Source: Bacteroidales bacterium (GTDB lineage Bacteria > Bacteroidota > Bacteroidia > Bacteroidales > F082). Taken from it: DNA of 64,000 nucleotides. Every line of letters begins with the position of its first letter. Within the stretch, counting starts at the first letter, position 1. Positions 46,508 through 56,559 of the stretch are shown here, in pieces. Both the position numbers and the translations under genes were made by a program. The stretch lies in NCBI GenBank assembly GCA_028704385.1, contig JAQVLA010000003.1:124001-188000 (forward strand), written 5' to 3'. The notes under the pieces are model-generated. The model made no database searches and was not told the DNA's origin. It was given only the letters and a program-made list of their open reading frames with translations.

Positions 46508-47605
46508 ATGTCTCTCAATTGTGGCATCATTGGCCTTACAAATACCGGAAAAACAACCATTTTCAACTGCATGTCGAACACCAAGGCAGAAGCTTCCAAT
46601 TATGCCTTTAGTGCAACAAAATCAAATATTGGGATGGTTGAAGTGCCCGATCCGCGCCTGGATGCCATTGATGCGCTGATCCATTCGGCTAAGGTGGTTC
46701 CGGCAACAGTAGAAATTGTAGATCTTCCAGGTCTTGCCAAAGGTGCAAGTCAGGGCGAGGGTGTGGGTAATAAGTTTTTGGCTGATATTCAGCAAATGGA
46801 TGCGCTGATTCATGTGTTGCGCTGCTTCGAAGACGACAACCTGGCTCATGTGGAAGGCTCTATTGATCCTGTGCGCGATAAAGATATTGTAGATTTCGAG
46901 CTGCAGGTGCGTGATCTGGAATTGGTTTCCAGAAAAATTCAACGGACCGAAAAGCTGATTAAAGCGGGCGACAAAGATGCCAAAAGAGCTATGGAGGTCT
47001 TGCTAAAATACAAAGAACACTTCGAGAATTTTGGTAATGCCCGCGATATCGATCTGAGTGATGAAGACAAAAAATATGTACACGAATTGCAACTGCTCAC
47101 CGCCAAACCTGTGATTTACGTTTGCAATGTGGATGATAAATCTGCTGTTACTGGTAATGCTTATACCAAAGCCGTAGAAGAGTTACTGAAAAATGAAAAT
47201 ACGGAAGTGTTGATCATCGCAGGCGAACTGGAAGCAGAAATTGCAGAGCTGGAAGATCCCGACGATCGTGCGGTGTTTCTATCCGATGCCGGCCTGAATG
47301 AACCCGGCGTAAACAAATTGATTCGTGCAGCCTATAAAACACTTAATCTGCAAGCATTTTTTACTGCGGGACCAAAAGAAGTAAAAGCCTGGACCATTCG
47401 CAAAGGCATGACGGCTCCACAGGCTTCGGGCGTGATACATTCTGATTTGGAGCGCGGTTTTATCCGTGCCGAAGTGATGAAGTATGACGACTTCATTCAA
47501 TACAAATCAGAACAAGGCGTAAAGGATGCCGGAAAATTTAAGGTTGAAGGCAAAAATTATGTCGTGGAAGATGGCGACATTTTGCACATCCGATTTAATG
47601 TGTAA
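46508..47605 (+). CDS. ychF: Redox-regulated ATPase YchF
   Basis: 365 residues, typical length. Obg-family G domain with P-loop GLTNTGKTT (about 9-17), DLPGLAKGASQGEGVGNKFL (G3, about 75-94) and NVDD in the G4 position where YchF proteins read NxxE-like and prefer ATP. A coiled-coil insert (about 130-200) and a C-terminal TGS-like domain (FFTAGPKEVKAWTIRKGMTAPQASGVIHSD is the region; the first 12 residues are the landmark) follow. The P-loop NTGKTT differs from the NVGKST I expect in most YchF. Promoter -7 TAACTTTG is at 46466-46473. Divergent from rpsA. Confidence 0.94.
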   Translation: MSLNCGIIGLTNTGKTTIFNCMSNTKAEASNYAFSATKSNIGMVEVPDPRLDAIDALIHSAKVVPATVEIVDLPGLAKGASQGEGVGNKFLADIQQMDALIHVLRCFEDDNLAHVEGSIDPVRDKDIVDFELQVRDLELVSRKIQRTEKLIKAGDKDAKRAMEVLLKYKEHFENFGNARDIDLSDEDKKYVHELQLLTAKPVIYVCNVDDKSAVTGNAYTKAVEELLKNENTEVLIIAGELEAEIAELEDPDDRAVFLSDAGLNEPGVNKLIRAAYKTLNLQAFFTAGPKEVKAWTIRKGMTAPQASGVIHSDLERGFIRAEVMKYDDFIQYKSEQGVKDAGKFKVEGKNYVVEDGDILHIRFNV

Positions 47606-47907
47606 ACTCAACCATTAATAATTGGATTATAAAAAATAACTTTAGCAGCTCATTAACTTTTTGGTTTTAAGATACGTTCACTGATTCACAAAGGAATTGG
47701 TTTATTTGTTTCGAATCAGGATGAAAGTTTTTGATTTGCGTAATTTCTTTTGTTTTTTACTTGCAAACGATCACAATTTCCGTCATAAAAATTCAAAGTA
47801 TTTCACCAAAAATGAACACGTCAATAAAAAAACGTAAACCAGCTTTAATCATAGATATTGGAATAAAGCACAATTTACGTCTTTTGATGACAATCTATTC
47901 TGAGATT
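47606..47907. other. Intergenic region between convergent ychF and clpB
   Basis: Just over 300 AT-rich bases. A TTG-started frame at 47731-47913 has no family features and is rejected. The right end holds the clpB terminator; nothing else is recognisable. Confidence 0.5.
47826..47880 (-). terminator. Candidate terminator for clpB
   Basis: On the minus strand ACGTAAA (47880-47874) pairs with TTTACGT (47838-47832), and a nested GCTTTA/TAAAGC pair (47869-47864 with 47847-47842) extends it. A run of seven T follows (47833-47827). The interior is AT-rich, so the hairpin is only moderately stable. Confidence 0.5.
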
Positions 47908-50505
47908 TTATGAATTGCTAAACATCAACTTGCCATCCGTATAATCCACCAGAATCATCATGGATTTATCCACAACATCCGACAGGATCAATTTTGAAAG
48001 CTCATTCAGCAATTCACGTTGCAAAACGCGTTTTACAGGTCGGGCACCATATTGAGGATCAAAACCTGCTTCGGCCAGGTGATCCAAGGCAGCACTTGAA
48101 ATCTCAATCCGAATACCATTTTTCAGTAACATTTTCCTTACTTGTTCAAATTGCAACTGCACCACTTCTTTGATTTCAGATTTGGTTAGTGGCTTGAACA
48201 TGATAATGTCGTCAATACGATTCAAAAACTCAGGCCGGAGCTGCTGTTTGAGCAACTGAAAAACTTCCAAACGCGTGCGTTCAAAATCTGTTTCAGAAAC
48301 TTCCTGCGAATTTTCATTTCCAAGGTTTTGCTGGATAATATGCGACCCAATATTGGAAGTCATGATGATGATCGTATTTCTGAAATCTGCTGTGCGGCCT
48401 TTGTTATCTGTTAATCTGCCATCATCAAGCACCTGTAGCAAAATATTAAACACATCGGGATGGGCTTTTTCTATCTCATCAAGCAGCACAACGGAATAAG
48501 GCTTGCGCCTGACAGCTTCTGTAAGTTGTCCGCTTTCGTCATAACCCACATAACCTGGAGGGGCACCGATCAATCGCGAAACAGCATGTCGTTCCTGATA
48601 TTCTGACATGTCGATACGCACCATAGCCTGCTCATTGTCAAATAAAAATTCAGCCAGTGCGCGCGCCAACTCTGTTTTTCCAACGCCGGTTGTTCCCAAA
48701 AAAACAAAAGAACCGATCGGACGTTTGGCATCCTGCAAACCCGCTCTGCTACGGCGAATCGCATCTGCCACAGCAACAATGGCTTCATCCTGACCAACCA
48801 CCCGCTGATGCAATTCATCTTCGAGTTTCAGGAGCTTTTCGCGCTCACTCTGCATCATTTTACTCACAGGAATGCCCGTCCAGCGCGAAACGATTTCAGC
48901 AATGTCTTCGGCCGTAACCTCCTCATTGATCAAAGGATTTTCACCCTGCACCTTTATCAATTCGGCCTTGGCTTTTTCGATGGTTTTTTCAGCCTCACCA
49001 ATCCTGCCGTATCGCAGTTCGGCCACACGACCAAAATCACCATCGCGCTCGGCTTGTTCGGCCTCCAGCTTAAACTGTTCGATGTTTTTCTTTTCCTGTT
49101 GTATCCTTTCGACCATCGTTTTTTCAGCTTCCCAACGGGCACGAATCTGGTTGCGTTCGTCCGAGAGCTCGGCAATCGTTTTTGAAATGATATCCAGTTT
49201 GGGTTGGTCTTTTTCGCGACGGATGGCTTCGCGTTCAATTTCCAATTGTCTGATCCTGCGCTCAATTGTTTCCAAATCCTCAGGTAATGAATTGATTTGC
49301 AGCCTCAAACGAGATGCAGCCTCATCAATCAGGTCGATTGCTTTATCCGGTAAAAAACGATCGCTAATATAGCGTTGTGAGAGCTCAACTGAAGCAAGTA
49401 CGGCTTCATCCAAAATGCGCACCTTGTGATGGCTTTCGTAGCGTTCTTTGAGGCCCCGAAGGATAGAAACTGCATCTTCTGTATCGGGCTCGTTCACCAT
49501 TACTAATTGAAAACGACGCTCAAGGGCTTTGTCTTTCTCAAAATATTTTTGATATTCCTTGAGTGTTGTGGCACCAATCGCACGCAGCTCACCTCTTGCC
49601 AGCGCTGGCTTCAGGATATTGGCAGCATCCATGGCTCCTTCGCCCTTGCCGGCTCCGATCAGGGTGTGAATCTCATCAATAAACAGAACCACTTCTCCTT
49701 CTGATCCAATCACCTCCCGTACAACACTTTTCAGGCGTTCCTCAAATTCGCCTTTGTACATGGCACCGGCAACCAAAGATCCCATATCAAGCGAGTAAAT
49801 CTGTTTGCTTTTCAGGTTTTCGGGCACATCGCCATTGATAATGCGATGGGCCAAACCTTCGGCAATAGCTGTTTTTCCAACCCCAGGCTCTCCTATCAAA
49901 ATTGGGTTGTTTTTGGTTCGGCGCGAGAGTATCTGCAATACCCTTCGGATTTCATCATCGCGGCCAATCACGGGATCCAATTTTCCTTCGGCAGCCAATT
50001 GATTCAAATTGCGGGCATAACGATTCAGCGCATCATAGTTTTGCTCGGCATTCTGGCTGTCAACTTTTTTGCCCTGACGCATTTGTTTGATGGCCTCAAT
50101 CAGCTCATTGCGTTTTATTTGGCTGTCTTTCAACAGCGTTGCGGCAGTGCTTTTGGTGTCGAAAATTGCCAACAATAAATGATCAAGCGAAACAAAATCG
50201 TCTTGAAAGAGCTTGGCATTTTCCTGTGCTTTTTGAAGAGCTTTAGTGGTTTCCTGTGCATAAAATTGTTCGTCTTCATTTTGCACCTGAGGTAAACTAT
50301 CAATGGTACGATTGAGCACGTTTTTAAAATTGTTGGCATCAACCTGCAATTTTTTGAGCAGATTTGGAATCAGGTGTTCGTCCTCCTCAATAATTGCTGC
50401 AAGCAGATGCACATTTTCGACTGATTGCTGGTGATGCGCAGCGGCAATTAGCTTAGCCCGTGCAATAGCTTGCTGTGCTTTTATGGTAAACTGATTTATG
50501 TTCAT
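47908..50505 (-). CDS. clpB: ATP-dependent chaperone ClpB
   Basis: 865 residues from the ATG at 50505 (another ATG lies three codons earlier). The Clp N-domain (1-145) is followed by AAA1 with GEPGVGKTA and [22 protein letters not shown] long coiled-coil middle domain (about 405-525) distinguishes ClpB from ClpA/ClpC, and AAA2 has [15 protein letters not shown]. The C-terminal domain ends after [10 protein letters not shown]. With DnaK it resolubilises protein aggregates after heat stress. No heat-shock operator that I recognise lies upstream. Confidence 0.96.
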   Translation of the reverse strand: MNINQFTIKAQQAIARAKLIAAAHHQQSVENVHLLAAIIEEDEHLIPNLLKKLQVDANNFKNVLNRTIDSLPQVQNEDEQFYAQETTKALQKAQENAKLFQDDFVSLDHLLLAIFDTKSTAATLLKDSQIKRNELIEAIKQMRQGKKVDSQNAEQNYDALNRYARNLNQLAAEGKLDPVIGRDDEIRRVLQILSRRTKNNPILIGEPGVGKTAIAEGLAHRIINGDVPENLKSKQIYSLDMGSLVAGAMYKGEFEERLKSVVREVIGSEGEVVLFIDEIHTLIGAGKGEGAMDAANILKPALARGELRAIGATTLKEYQKYFEKDKALERRFQLVMVNEPDTEDAVSILRGLKERYESHHKVRILDEAVLASVELSQRYISDRFLPDKAIDLIDEAASRLRLQINSLPEDLETIERRIRQLEIEREAIRREKDQPKLDIISKTIAELSDERNQIRARWEAEKTMVERIQQEKKNIEQFKLEAEQAERDGDFGRVAELRYGRIGEAEKTIEKAKAELIKVQGENPLINEEVTAEDIAEIVSRWTGIPVSKMMQSEREKLLKLEDELHQRVVGQDEAIVAVADAIRRSRAGLQDAKRPIGSFVFLGTTGVGKTELARALAEFLFDNEQAMVRIDMSEYQERHAVSRLIGAPPGYVGYDESGQLTEAVRRKPYSVVLLDEIEKAHPDVFNILLQVLDDGRLTDNKGRTADFRNTIIIMTSNIGSHIIQQNLGNENSQEVSETDFERTRLEVFQLLKQQLRPEFLNRIDDIIMFKPLTKSEIKEVVQLQFEQVRKMLLKNGIRIEISSAALDHLAEAGFDPQYGARPVKRVLQRELLNELSKLILSDVVDKSMMILVDYTDGKLMFSNS

Positions 50506-50749
50506 GACATTCATTTTCTTTAAGTTATATCAAAATCTTTACCATTATCAAATCATTCCCAAATTCGGAAAATATGTCGGTATCCGGAATTTTTTGCTGG
50601 CAATTTGGCAACAGATCTAGCCTTGATTCGACTTTCTGATCAACTTTAATTTAGTCAGAAGTCAGATTTATACTACTTTTACGTCCGAAAACGAATATTT
50701 TTGTCACAAAACATTAACTATAATTGCTTTATATTCAATTATTTAATTT

Positions 50750-51826
50750 ATGTCATCAATCAGAACTATCATAAGCGGAACCGGAAGCTACATCCCGAAG
50801 AACATCATAAAAAACAGTGATTTTTTAAAACAGGTTTTCTTCGAAAAGGATCAAACAGAAATTGAGAGTCCGGGTGAAGAAGTTGTGAGAAAATTCAAAG
50901 ATATTACCGGTATCAGTGAGCGCAGGTGGGCCAGTGATAACGAAAACAATTCTGATATTGCTGCCATAGCAGCCGAACGTGCCATTCAGGATGCAGGAAT
51001 CGATCGGGAAACAATTGATCAAATTATCGTAGCTCATAATTATGGTGATGTTCTGAAGGGGAGTATTCAATCCGATACCGTTCCAAGTATTGGTTCTCGC
51101 GTAAAACACAAACTGGGAATCAAAAACACCCAATGTATACCCTACGATATACTTTTTGGTTGCCCGGGTTGGATACAGGGGATGATTCAGGCAGATGCCT
51201 TTATTAAATCAGGGCTGGCAAAACGTTGTCTGGTGATTGGATCTGAAACACTTTCGAGAATTGTAGATGTTTACGATCGCGATACCATGATTTTTTCTGA
51301 TGGTGCCGGCGCCACAATTGTTGAGGCTGATACAAAAAATGACGGTTCCGGAATCATTTCAACGGCTAATATGTCTCACACCGAAGAAGAAGTGGATTAC
51401 CTGTATTTCGGTAGAACTAATGCCCCTGAAAGTGATTCTGAAATTAAGTATATCAAAATGCTCGGACGGAAAATTTACGAGTATTCACTTAACTACGTTC
51501 CTGAAGCAATGAAAATTGCACTGGACAAGTCGGGCATTCCCATTGAATCAGTGAAGAAAATCCTGATCCATCAGGCCAACGAAAAAATGGATGCAGCAAT
51601 CGTACAGCGTTTTTACCGGAAATTTAACATTAAAATTGATGTGGAAGCCGTGATGCCGATGAGCATTCGCGAACTGGGAAATAGTTCAGTAGCCACAGTT
51701 CCAACGCTTTACGACATGGTTCTAAAAGGCCAGATACCAGATCATCACATCGAAAAAGGTGACATTTTACTTTTTGCTTCGGTGGGTGCAGGGATGAATA
51801 TCAATGCTTTTGTTTATCAACAATAA
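50750..51826 (+). CDS. 3-oxoacyl-ACP synthase III (FabH-type) family enzyme
   Basis: 358 residues. Thiolase-fold Cys-His-Asn triad: Cys138 (ILFGCPGWIQG), His274 (LIHQANEKM) and Asn311 (RELGNSSVATVPTLY). The first residues SIRTIISGTGSYIPK and GISERRWA are typical of KAS III. FabH condenses a primer acyl-CoA with malonyl-ACP to start fatty acid synthesis, but this copy lies away from fatty acid genes and is longer than classical FabH (about 320), so it may serve a special primer or lipid pathway. A TATTTTTG -7 is at 50696-50703. Divergent from clpB. Confidence 0.9.
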   Translation: MSSIRTIISGTGSYIPKNIIKNSDFLKQVFFEKDQTEIESPGEEVVRKFKDITGISERRWASDNENNSDIAAIAAERAIQDAGIDRETIDQIIVAHNYGDVLKGSIQSDTVPSIGSRVKHKLGIKNTQCIPYDILFGCPGWIQGMIQADAFIKSGLAKRCLVIGSETLSRIVDVYDRDTMIFSDGAGATIVEADTKNDGSGIISTANMSHTEEEVDYLYFGRTNAPESDSEIKYIKMLGRKIYEYSLNYVPEAMKIALDKSGIPIESVKKILIHQANEKMDAAIVQRFYRKFNIKIDVEAVMPMSIRELGNSSVATVPTLYDMVLKGQIPDHHIEKGDILLFASVGAGMNINAFVYQQ

Positions 51827-51872
51827 ATCTCAAAAAAAAGCATTAATAAGTAGTGATCAATTCCATTGATAA

Positions 51873-52244
51873 ATGACAAACGCTACTTCGAAAACCCTTG
51901 TTGTTGGTGCTTCTGAAAATCCTGCCCGTTTTGCCCATCGGGCTGTAAAAATGCTTAGATCATATCATCATGAGGTGCTGGCATATGGCTTAAGGCAGGG
52001 AAAAATTGCGGATGTAGAAATACAAACGATCTGGCCCGAAAAAGAGTCCATTGACACCATAACCTTATATATTGGTCCGCAACGTCAACCGGATTTTTAC
52101 AATAAAATACTGGATATCAAACCCAAAAGAATCATCTTTAATCCCGGAACAGAAAATCCCGAACTTATCGGGCTGGCTCAGGACGCAGGAATAGAAACCG
52201 TTTTGGATTGCACCCTTATGATGTTAGAAACCGACACATTTTAA
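51873..52244 (+). CDS. CoA-binding domain protein (YccU-like)
   Basis: 123 residues forming a single CoA_binding_2 Rossmann-like domain: TLVVGASENPARFAHRAVKML at the N-terminus with the nucleotide-binding loop, DTITLYIGPQRQPDFY, and IIFNPGTENPELIGLAQDAGIE towards the end. Stand-alone members bind CoA or acyl-CoA; their function is not settled. It starts 46 bases after the KAS III gene and could share its transcript, which would fit a CoA-linked role, but this is only positional. Confidence 0.88.
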   Translation: MTNATSKTLVVGASENPARFAHRAVKMLRSYHHEVLAYGLRQGKIADVEIQTIWPEKESIDTITLYIGPQRQPDFYNKILDIKPKRIIFNPGTENPELIGLAQDAGIETVLDCTLMMLETDTF

Positions 52245-52303
52245 GCATAAAGCTGTATCAATTTTATTAATTTTGCGCTTCTATGATGTTCAATACTAAA
52301 TCC

Positions 52304-53491
52304 ATGATAAAATCATTCCGAAAAGGAAGGCCGGATTTTGCCCTGCTTGTTTTTTTAATCAGCTTTTTACCGGGGCTCTATTTTTCAGCCAGTGCGCAGG
52401 TTGACTGTCAGATCAGTGCTGATGCGCCCATGCCTTTGTGCTACGGCCAGCTTGTGAAGCTGGAAGTAACAGAACAGGAAAATGTAATTTACGCCTGGTC
52501 AACCGGTGATACAACCTCCAGTATTGAATTTTTTGTCACAGAAACTACTGATTATCAAATCACAGTAACAGATACCATCACAGGAGAAATTTGTGAGAGT
52601 GCTCCTTTTACCCTCGAAGTGCGACCAAAATTTGATATTGCGATAGAACAGATGCAACTCACCTGTACCAATGGCGACAACGACAACGGCAACACAGCCA
52701 TGATCAATGCTGCTGCCTCAGGCGAATCAAGCACTTATGAATATCGCTGGCAGGTGCCACCAATTCAGATCGCTCCCGGAAATCCGGCTATGGCCATCGG
52801 GCTGAAAGCACATCAGTGGTATTTTATCAATATTGAAGACGAATTTGGCTGCATACAAACAGATTCCATTTATACCAAAGCCTACACTAATCCACTTGTC
52901 GAAATTGAAGCTGATCCCGATACCGCCTACATTCAGAATCCCTATATTGATTTTTCTTTTACCAATCTTTCGGCCGACAGCATTGAAATCACGAATCACT
53001 TTTGGCTGTTTGGTGACGAAAGCCCCAGCTCCGAACTGCTCACTCCTCAGCACCTCTACACCGAAGAAGGTGACTACAATGTAATCCTCACAGTAGTGAA
53101 TCCACAAGGTTGCGACACAATTTTTTTGAAAACCGTAAAGGTGTTGCCGATCAAACTTAAAATTCCAAATGTTATCACACCCAATGGGGACAATATTAAC
53201 GACTTTTTTGTGATCACCGAAGCACCTGCCAACGAAGCTGAAGACGGAAACAGCACTTTGAAATCGTTGGCGAACGAACAGTTCAGACCACTTAATGATT
53301 ATTATAGAAGCACTACACTGGTTATTTTCAACCGACACGGACGAAAAGTTTATGAATCGGTAAATTATCAAAACGATTGGGATGGTGGTGGCCTGAAAGA
53401 TGGCACCTATTTTTATGTGTTGAAATGCGAAGGCTTTAAGAGCAATGAGGTTTACAAGGGTTCGATTACGATCATCGGGAGTGCAAACTAA
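52304..53491 (+). CDS. Secreted PKD-domain T9SS cargo protein (type B sorting domain)
   Basis: 395 residues. Three ATGs compete (52283, 52286, 52304). The -7 element TAATTTTG at 52268-52275 would start transcription near 52282, favouring 52304, which also gives a good signal peptide ending ASAQ. Beta-rich Ig/PKD-like domains follow; the clearest is about 205-285 (HFWLFGDESPSSELLTPQHLY). The C-terminal CHU_C/type B sorting domain (about 300-395) shows IPNVITPNGDNINDFFVI, VIFNRHGRKVYES, NDWDGGGLKDGTYFYVL and KGSITII. It should be exported by type IX secretion. It probably has an adhesive or surface role; no catalytic motif is seen. Confidence 0.87.
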   Translation: MIKSFRKGRPDFALLVFLISFLPGLYFSASAQVDCQISADAPMPLCYGQLVKLEVTEQENVIYAWSTGDTTSSIEFFVTETTDYQITVTDTITGEICESAPFTLEVRPKFDIAIEQMQLTCTNGDNDNGNTAMINAAASGESSTYEYRWQVPPIQIAPGNPAMAIGLKAHQWYFINIEDEFGCIQTDSIYTKAYTNPLVEIEADPDTAYIQNPYIDFSFTNLSADSIEITNHFWLFGDESPSSELLTPQHLYTEEGDYNVILTVVNPQGCDTIFLKTVKVLPIKLKIPNVITPNGDNINDFFVITEAPANEAEDGNSTLKSLANEQFRPLNDYYRSTTLVIFNRHGRKVYESVNYQNDWDGGGLKDGTYFYVLKCEGFKSNEVYKGSITIIGSAN

Positions 53492-53561
53492 TCCATGTTA
53501 GTTTAAATCGCAGATTAATATTACTTTTGCATCTACAAATTGAGTAAAATTCCTTATTGTT

Positions 53562-54017
53562 ATGAAATTTAGGTTGATTGCCCTGCTGATGTGGATATTG
53601 ATTGGTTTTGGATGTAACAATTCCGATCAAAAAGTGGATGGTGAGCTTGTCAGAAATCCAAAAACAGCTTCAGCTAAAGACAAATCAACGCCCATGCCTG
53701 CCATTAGTTTTGACAGGATCGAACATGACTTTGGCAAACTGATTCAGGGCGAGAAAGTTAGCTACATCTTTAAATTCAAAAATACCGGCAATGCACCGCT
53801 GCTCATAAGCAAAGTGAGTGCAAGCTGCGGCTGCACAGCGAGCAAATATCCCAAAGAACCTGTTGCGCCAGGCGAAGAAGCCAAACTCGAAGTAACCTTC
53901 GACAGCAGTGGTCAACGCGGCATTCAAAACAAAACCATAACAGTGCTTACCAATACCCAACCACAATCTACAACGCTGCGACTTAAAGCGCAGGTTGCAA
54001 CACCCGATTCTTATTAA
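53562..54017 (+). CDS. DUF1573 lipoprotein
   Basis: 151 residues. The N-terminal signal has a lipobox-like ILIGFGC with Cys18. The rest is one DUF1573 domain of the Ig-like (MSP/ASH) type: FDRIEHDFGKLIQGEKVSYIF, then FKNTGNAPLLISKVSASCGCTAS and APGEEAKLEVTFDSSGQRG. The GCT motif is diagnostic. The role is unknown; such lipoproteins are abundant in Bacteroidota. It precedes yajC by 10 bases and is probably in the same operon. A TACTTTTG -7 lies at 53522-53529. Confidence 0.92.
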   Translation: MKFRLIALLMWILIGFGCNNSDQKVDGELVRNPKTASAKDKSTPMPAISFDRIEHDFGKLIQGEKVSYIFKFKNTGNAPLLISKVSASCGCTASKYPKEPVAPGEEAKLEVTFDSSGQRGIQNKTITVLTNTQPQSTTLRLKAQVATPDSY

Positions 54018-54027
54018 ATTAAATCAC

Positions 54028-54354
54028 ATGAATATCTTAAACATCTTATTATTAGGCCCAACTCCTGAAGGACAGGAATCTGGAGGACTCATGTCCTTTT
54101 TACCCTTGATTCTGATCATGGTTGTTTTCTATTTCTTCTTCATTCGCCCGCAAATGAAAAAGGCAAAAGACCAGCGCAAATATCGTGAAGCCCTGAAAAA
54201 AGGCGACAAGATCATCACCATTGGCGGCATCCACGGAAAAATTGTTGAAGTACGTGAAACATCTTTTATGATTGAAGTTGAAGGCCAAAACAAACTCGAA
54301 ATTGAGAAAAGTGCTGTTGTGATGGACAGCTCACAGATTGGTCAGGGCAAATAA
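54028..54354 (+). CDS. yajC: Preprotein translocase subunit YajC
   Basis: 108 residues from ATG 54028; an earlier start at 53995 would overlap the DUF1573 gene and add a non-homologous lead. One transmembrane helix (about 22-42, FLPLILIMVVFYFFFIRPQ) carries the YajC signature FFIRPQMKKAKDQ, followed by GDKIITIGGIHGKIVEV. It is an accessory protein of SecDF/SecYEG in the inner membrane. The order DUF1573-yajC-YbbR-coaE recurs in Bacteroidota as far as I recall. Confidence 0.95.
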   Translation: MNILNILLLGPTPEGQESGGLMSFLPLILIMVVFYFFFIRPQMKKAKDQRKYREALKKGDKIITIGGIHGKIVEVRETSFMIEVEGQNKLEIEKSAVVMDSSQIGQGK

Positions 54355-54360
54355 TTTTTG

Positions 54361-54387
54361 GAACATAGCCTGACTAACAGGCTGGTT
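54361..54387 (+). terminator. Imperfect hairpin between yajC and the YbbR gene
   Basis: AGCCTG (54367-54372) pairs with CAGGCT (54378-54383), extended by an imperfect GAAC/GTTC. Only a short T run follows, so it may attenuate rather than end transcription. Confidence 0.25.
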
Positions 54388-54398
54388 CTTTAAAAGCA

Positions 54399-55376
54399 AT
54401 GAAGGCAATCAGTTCTTTTGGCCAAACCTTAAGATCCGACGAAAAAAAACGGAAACAGCTTATGGTGTTTCTGTTTTTTTTGTTGCTGTCCGCTTTCTTT
54501 TGGCTCCTGATCAAACTTTCGGATCATTATACCGTTTCCTATGCCTATCCGGTTAAGCTAACCGATGCTCCTGCTGATCAGTTCATCCAGAAGCCCGAAA
54601 CGAATGTGTTGCGTTTTACCGTTTCATCTTCCGGATACGACATTCTGCGCATTAACATTTTCAACAACAGCAAACACAAATTTGAAATCCCGTTAAACGA
54701 GACTGTTTATCGTAAGATTAACGATAAGACATACGCCATCAGCACTTCGCAATTACGCGAAAAACTAAGTCAACAGTTTAAGCTGAACGAAGCAGAAATC
54801 CTTTTTAGCGATAATGAGCTTTATTTTGAAATGGAACGTTTAACTTCGAAAGTGATTCCCATGAAGCTCGTTACTGACATAAAATTCAGAAAAGAATACG
54901 ATTTCTATGACTCAATCCGTTTCAGTCCGAAAAGCATAGAGGTATTCGGACCTGCTGATCTGCTCGATTCGGTTCAAACCATCAGCACTTCCCTGTTAAA
55001 AGCCGAAGATGTATATGCTTCATTCACTAAAAAGCTTAATCCTATTTTGCCGCATAAAGCGTTAAAAACAAACACATCACAAATTGAAGTTAAAGTGGAT
55101 GTCGCTCGTTTCACCGAAGTTCAATTTGAGATTCCGGTTCATAGCCCTGACAATTTACATCTAAAGTTATTTCCCGATGTGGTAAACATCTATTTTTCAG
55201 TGGCTATGCGCGATTATGCACACATAAAACCAGATCATTTTTTTGCAGAGGTGGATGACAGCCAAATAAACGAACGCCCGCAATATTTGTCTTTGCGCCT
55301 GGCTACGATACCCGATAAAATAAAGGTTTTACGCCTGAGCCCCGAAAAAGTAGAATACCTGATTATCCATCCTTGA
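54399..55376 (+). CDS. YbbR-like domain protein
   Basis: 325 residues. A single membrane anchor (about 22-40: LMVFLFFLLLSAFFWLLI) is followed by a periplasmic part with two to three YbbR-like beta modules (about 45-130, 150-225 and 235-325; VRFSPKSIEVFGPADLLDSV-type pattern). YbbR/CdaR proteins regulate diadenylate cyclase in Firmicutes; in Bacteroidota they sit with yajC and coaE and the function is not shown. No disA/cdaA is adjacent. It is 5 bases upstream of coaE, so they are almost certainly in one operon. Confidence 0.85.
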   Translation: MKAISSFGQTLRSDEKKRKQLMVFLFFLLLSAFFWLLIKLSDHYTVSYAYPVKLTDAPADQFIQKPETNVLRFTVSSSGYDILRINIFNNSKHKFEIPLNETVYRKINDKTYAISTSQLREKLSQQFKLNEAEILFSDNELYFEMERLTSKVIPMKLVTDIKFRKEYDFYDSIRFSPKSIEVFGPADLLDSVQTISTSLLKAEDVYASFTKKLNPILPHKALKTNTSQIEVKVDVARFTEVQFEIPVHSPDNLHLKLFPDVVNIYFSVAMRDYAHIKPDHFFAEVDDSQINERPQYLSLRLATIPDKIKVLRLSPEKVEYLIIHP

Positions 55377-55380
55377 GATT

Positions 55381-55968
55381 ATGCTAAAAATTGGGATCAC
55401 CGGCAATATGGGGAGCGGCAAATCGTTGGTGTGCAGTATATTTGCTAAACTTGGAATTCCCGTTTTTAATGCTGACCAACAAACTAAGCTGCTTTATAGC
55501 GAAAACGATATCCGGCTAAAAATCCAAAAGCAATATGGCAAATCCATTTATCATGCTAACGGCAAACTCAACAAAATCAAACTGGCAAAACTCATCTTCA
55601 ATAATCCCTTTGCCATGCAGTTTATTCGGGAACTGATGTATCCCCGGCTATACAAACGGTTTGAGGAATGGGCAACAGAACAGCAAAAACAGCAATTCCC
55701 TTATGTGCTATACGAAGCCGCGCTGATTTTCGAAAACGACTTTCAATCACATTTTGATTTTACCATTCTGATTACAGCTCCCGAAGCCATTCGTGTGGAA
55801 CGTATAAAGGAAAGAGACAAATTTACTGTTTCCGAAATCCGGCAACGTATGGATCACCAATGGCCGGAAACAAAAAAACTGGAACTGGCCGATTTTGTGA
55901 TTCAAAATGATGGCAAAACCATGCTTATCCCACAGGTTTTGGAGGTTCACAAAAAGTTGCTTGTTTAG
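55381..55968 (+). CDS. coaE: Dephospho-CoA kinase
   Basis: 195 residues. P-loop GITGNMGSGKSLVCSIF at 5-21, then the substrate region VFNADQQTKLLY and the lid EAIRVERIKERDKFTVSEIRQRM. It phosphorylates the 3'-hydroxyl of dephospho-CoA in the last step of CoA synthesis. The length is normal. It ends the YajC/YbbR operon; the next gene has its own promoter. Confidence 0.95.
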   Translation: MLKIGITGNMGSGKSLVCSIFAKLGIPVFNADQQTKLLYSENDIRLKIQKQYGKSIYHANGKLNKIKLAKLIFNNPFAMQFIRELMYPRLYKRFEEWATEQQKQQFPYVLYEAALIFENDFQSHFDFTILITAPEAIRVERIKERDKFTVSEIRQRMDHQWPETKKLELADFVIQNDGKTMLIPQVLEVHKKLLV

Positions 55969-55992
55969 AATGAATCTAACTTAAATTTCATG

Positions 55993-56024
55993 TTTGCTTC
56001 TTTTAATCTTTAGGCCTACTTTTG
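55993..56024 (+). promoter_or_regulatory. Bacteroidota promoter (TTTG-N20-TACTTTTG)
   Basis: Perfect -33 TTTG (55993-55996) and -7 TACTTTTG (56017-56024) with ideal 20-base spacing, 25 bases upstream of the small membrane protein gene. Confidence 0.6.
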
Positions 56025-56049
56025 AGGTTCTCCTAAAATCAATCCAACA

Positions 56050-56559
56050 ATGGAACACTTTAAAAAGTATCCTGAACTTGCAATTATTATCGGCTCTTTT
56101 TCATCACTATTGATTATACCATTTTTCTTAGTGACTTTGTATACAAGAGACCATATGCTCACAGGAGATCATTTAGCCAATACATATAAAAATATTGCAG
56201 CAATCATTCCTACAATCATTTTTTCAGTGATGTTTGGCGCAACGTTGATGACAACAATATTTAATACACTTCGATTGATAGTGAAAATAATGAATCAAGG
56301 GAAAGTTTTACCAACCGAATCAACAACTAACACCTCACTTCCAACTTTCTTTTCAAACCTTAAATTGGTCACTATACTTGTGACTATTGGCATAATATCA
56401 CTATCTATTTCAATTGCACTGTCTGTGGATTACGGTGGATTTACTTCAGTTGTCATTTTTGGTGCGATGCTGGGTATATTACTGATTAGTTATTTACTCA
56501 TCTATTCGGTAATTAAAAACCAAAAAGCTAAAGCTAACGAAGCTGGAGGAAACGCATAA
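56050..56559 (+). CDS. Small four-helix integral membrane protein, unknown
   Basis: 169 residues with four hydrophobic segments (about 9-31, 49-75, 98-121 and 128-152), short loops and a charged, lysine-rich C-terminal tail. No family motif, cysteine pair or catalytic pattern is visible. Its codon use is more AT-rich than the neighbouring operon. It has its own near-consensus promoter and no partner genes: coaE lies upstream and a convergent T9SS cargo gene downstream. Function cannot be given; it could be lineage-specific. Confidence 0.7.
   Translation: MEHFKKYPELAIIIGSFSSLLIIPFFLVTLYTRDHMLTGDHLANTYKNIAAIIPTIIFSVMFGATLMTTIFNTLRLIVKIMNQGKVLPTESTTNTSLPTFFSNLKLVTILVTIGIISLSISIALSVDYGGFTSVVIFGAMLGILLISYLLIYSVIKNQKAKANEAGGNA

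Noticed and set aside
47731-47913. 60-residue ORF between ychF and clpB
   Set aside because: TTG start, no homology pattern, overlaps the clpB 3' end and its terminator.
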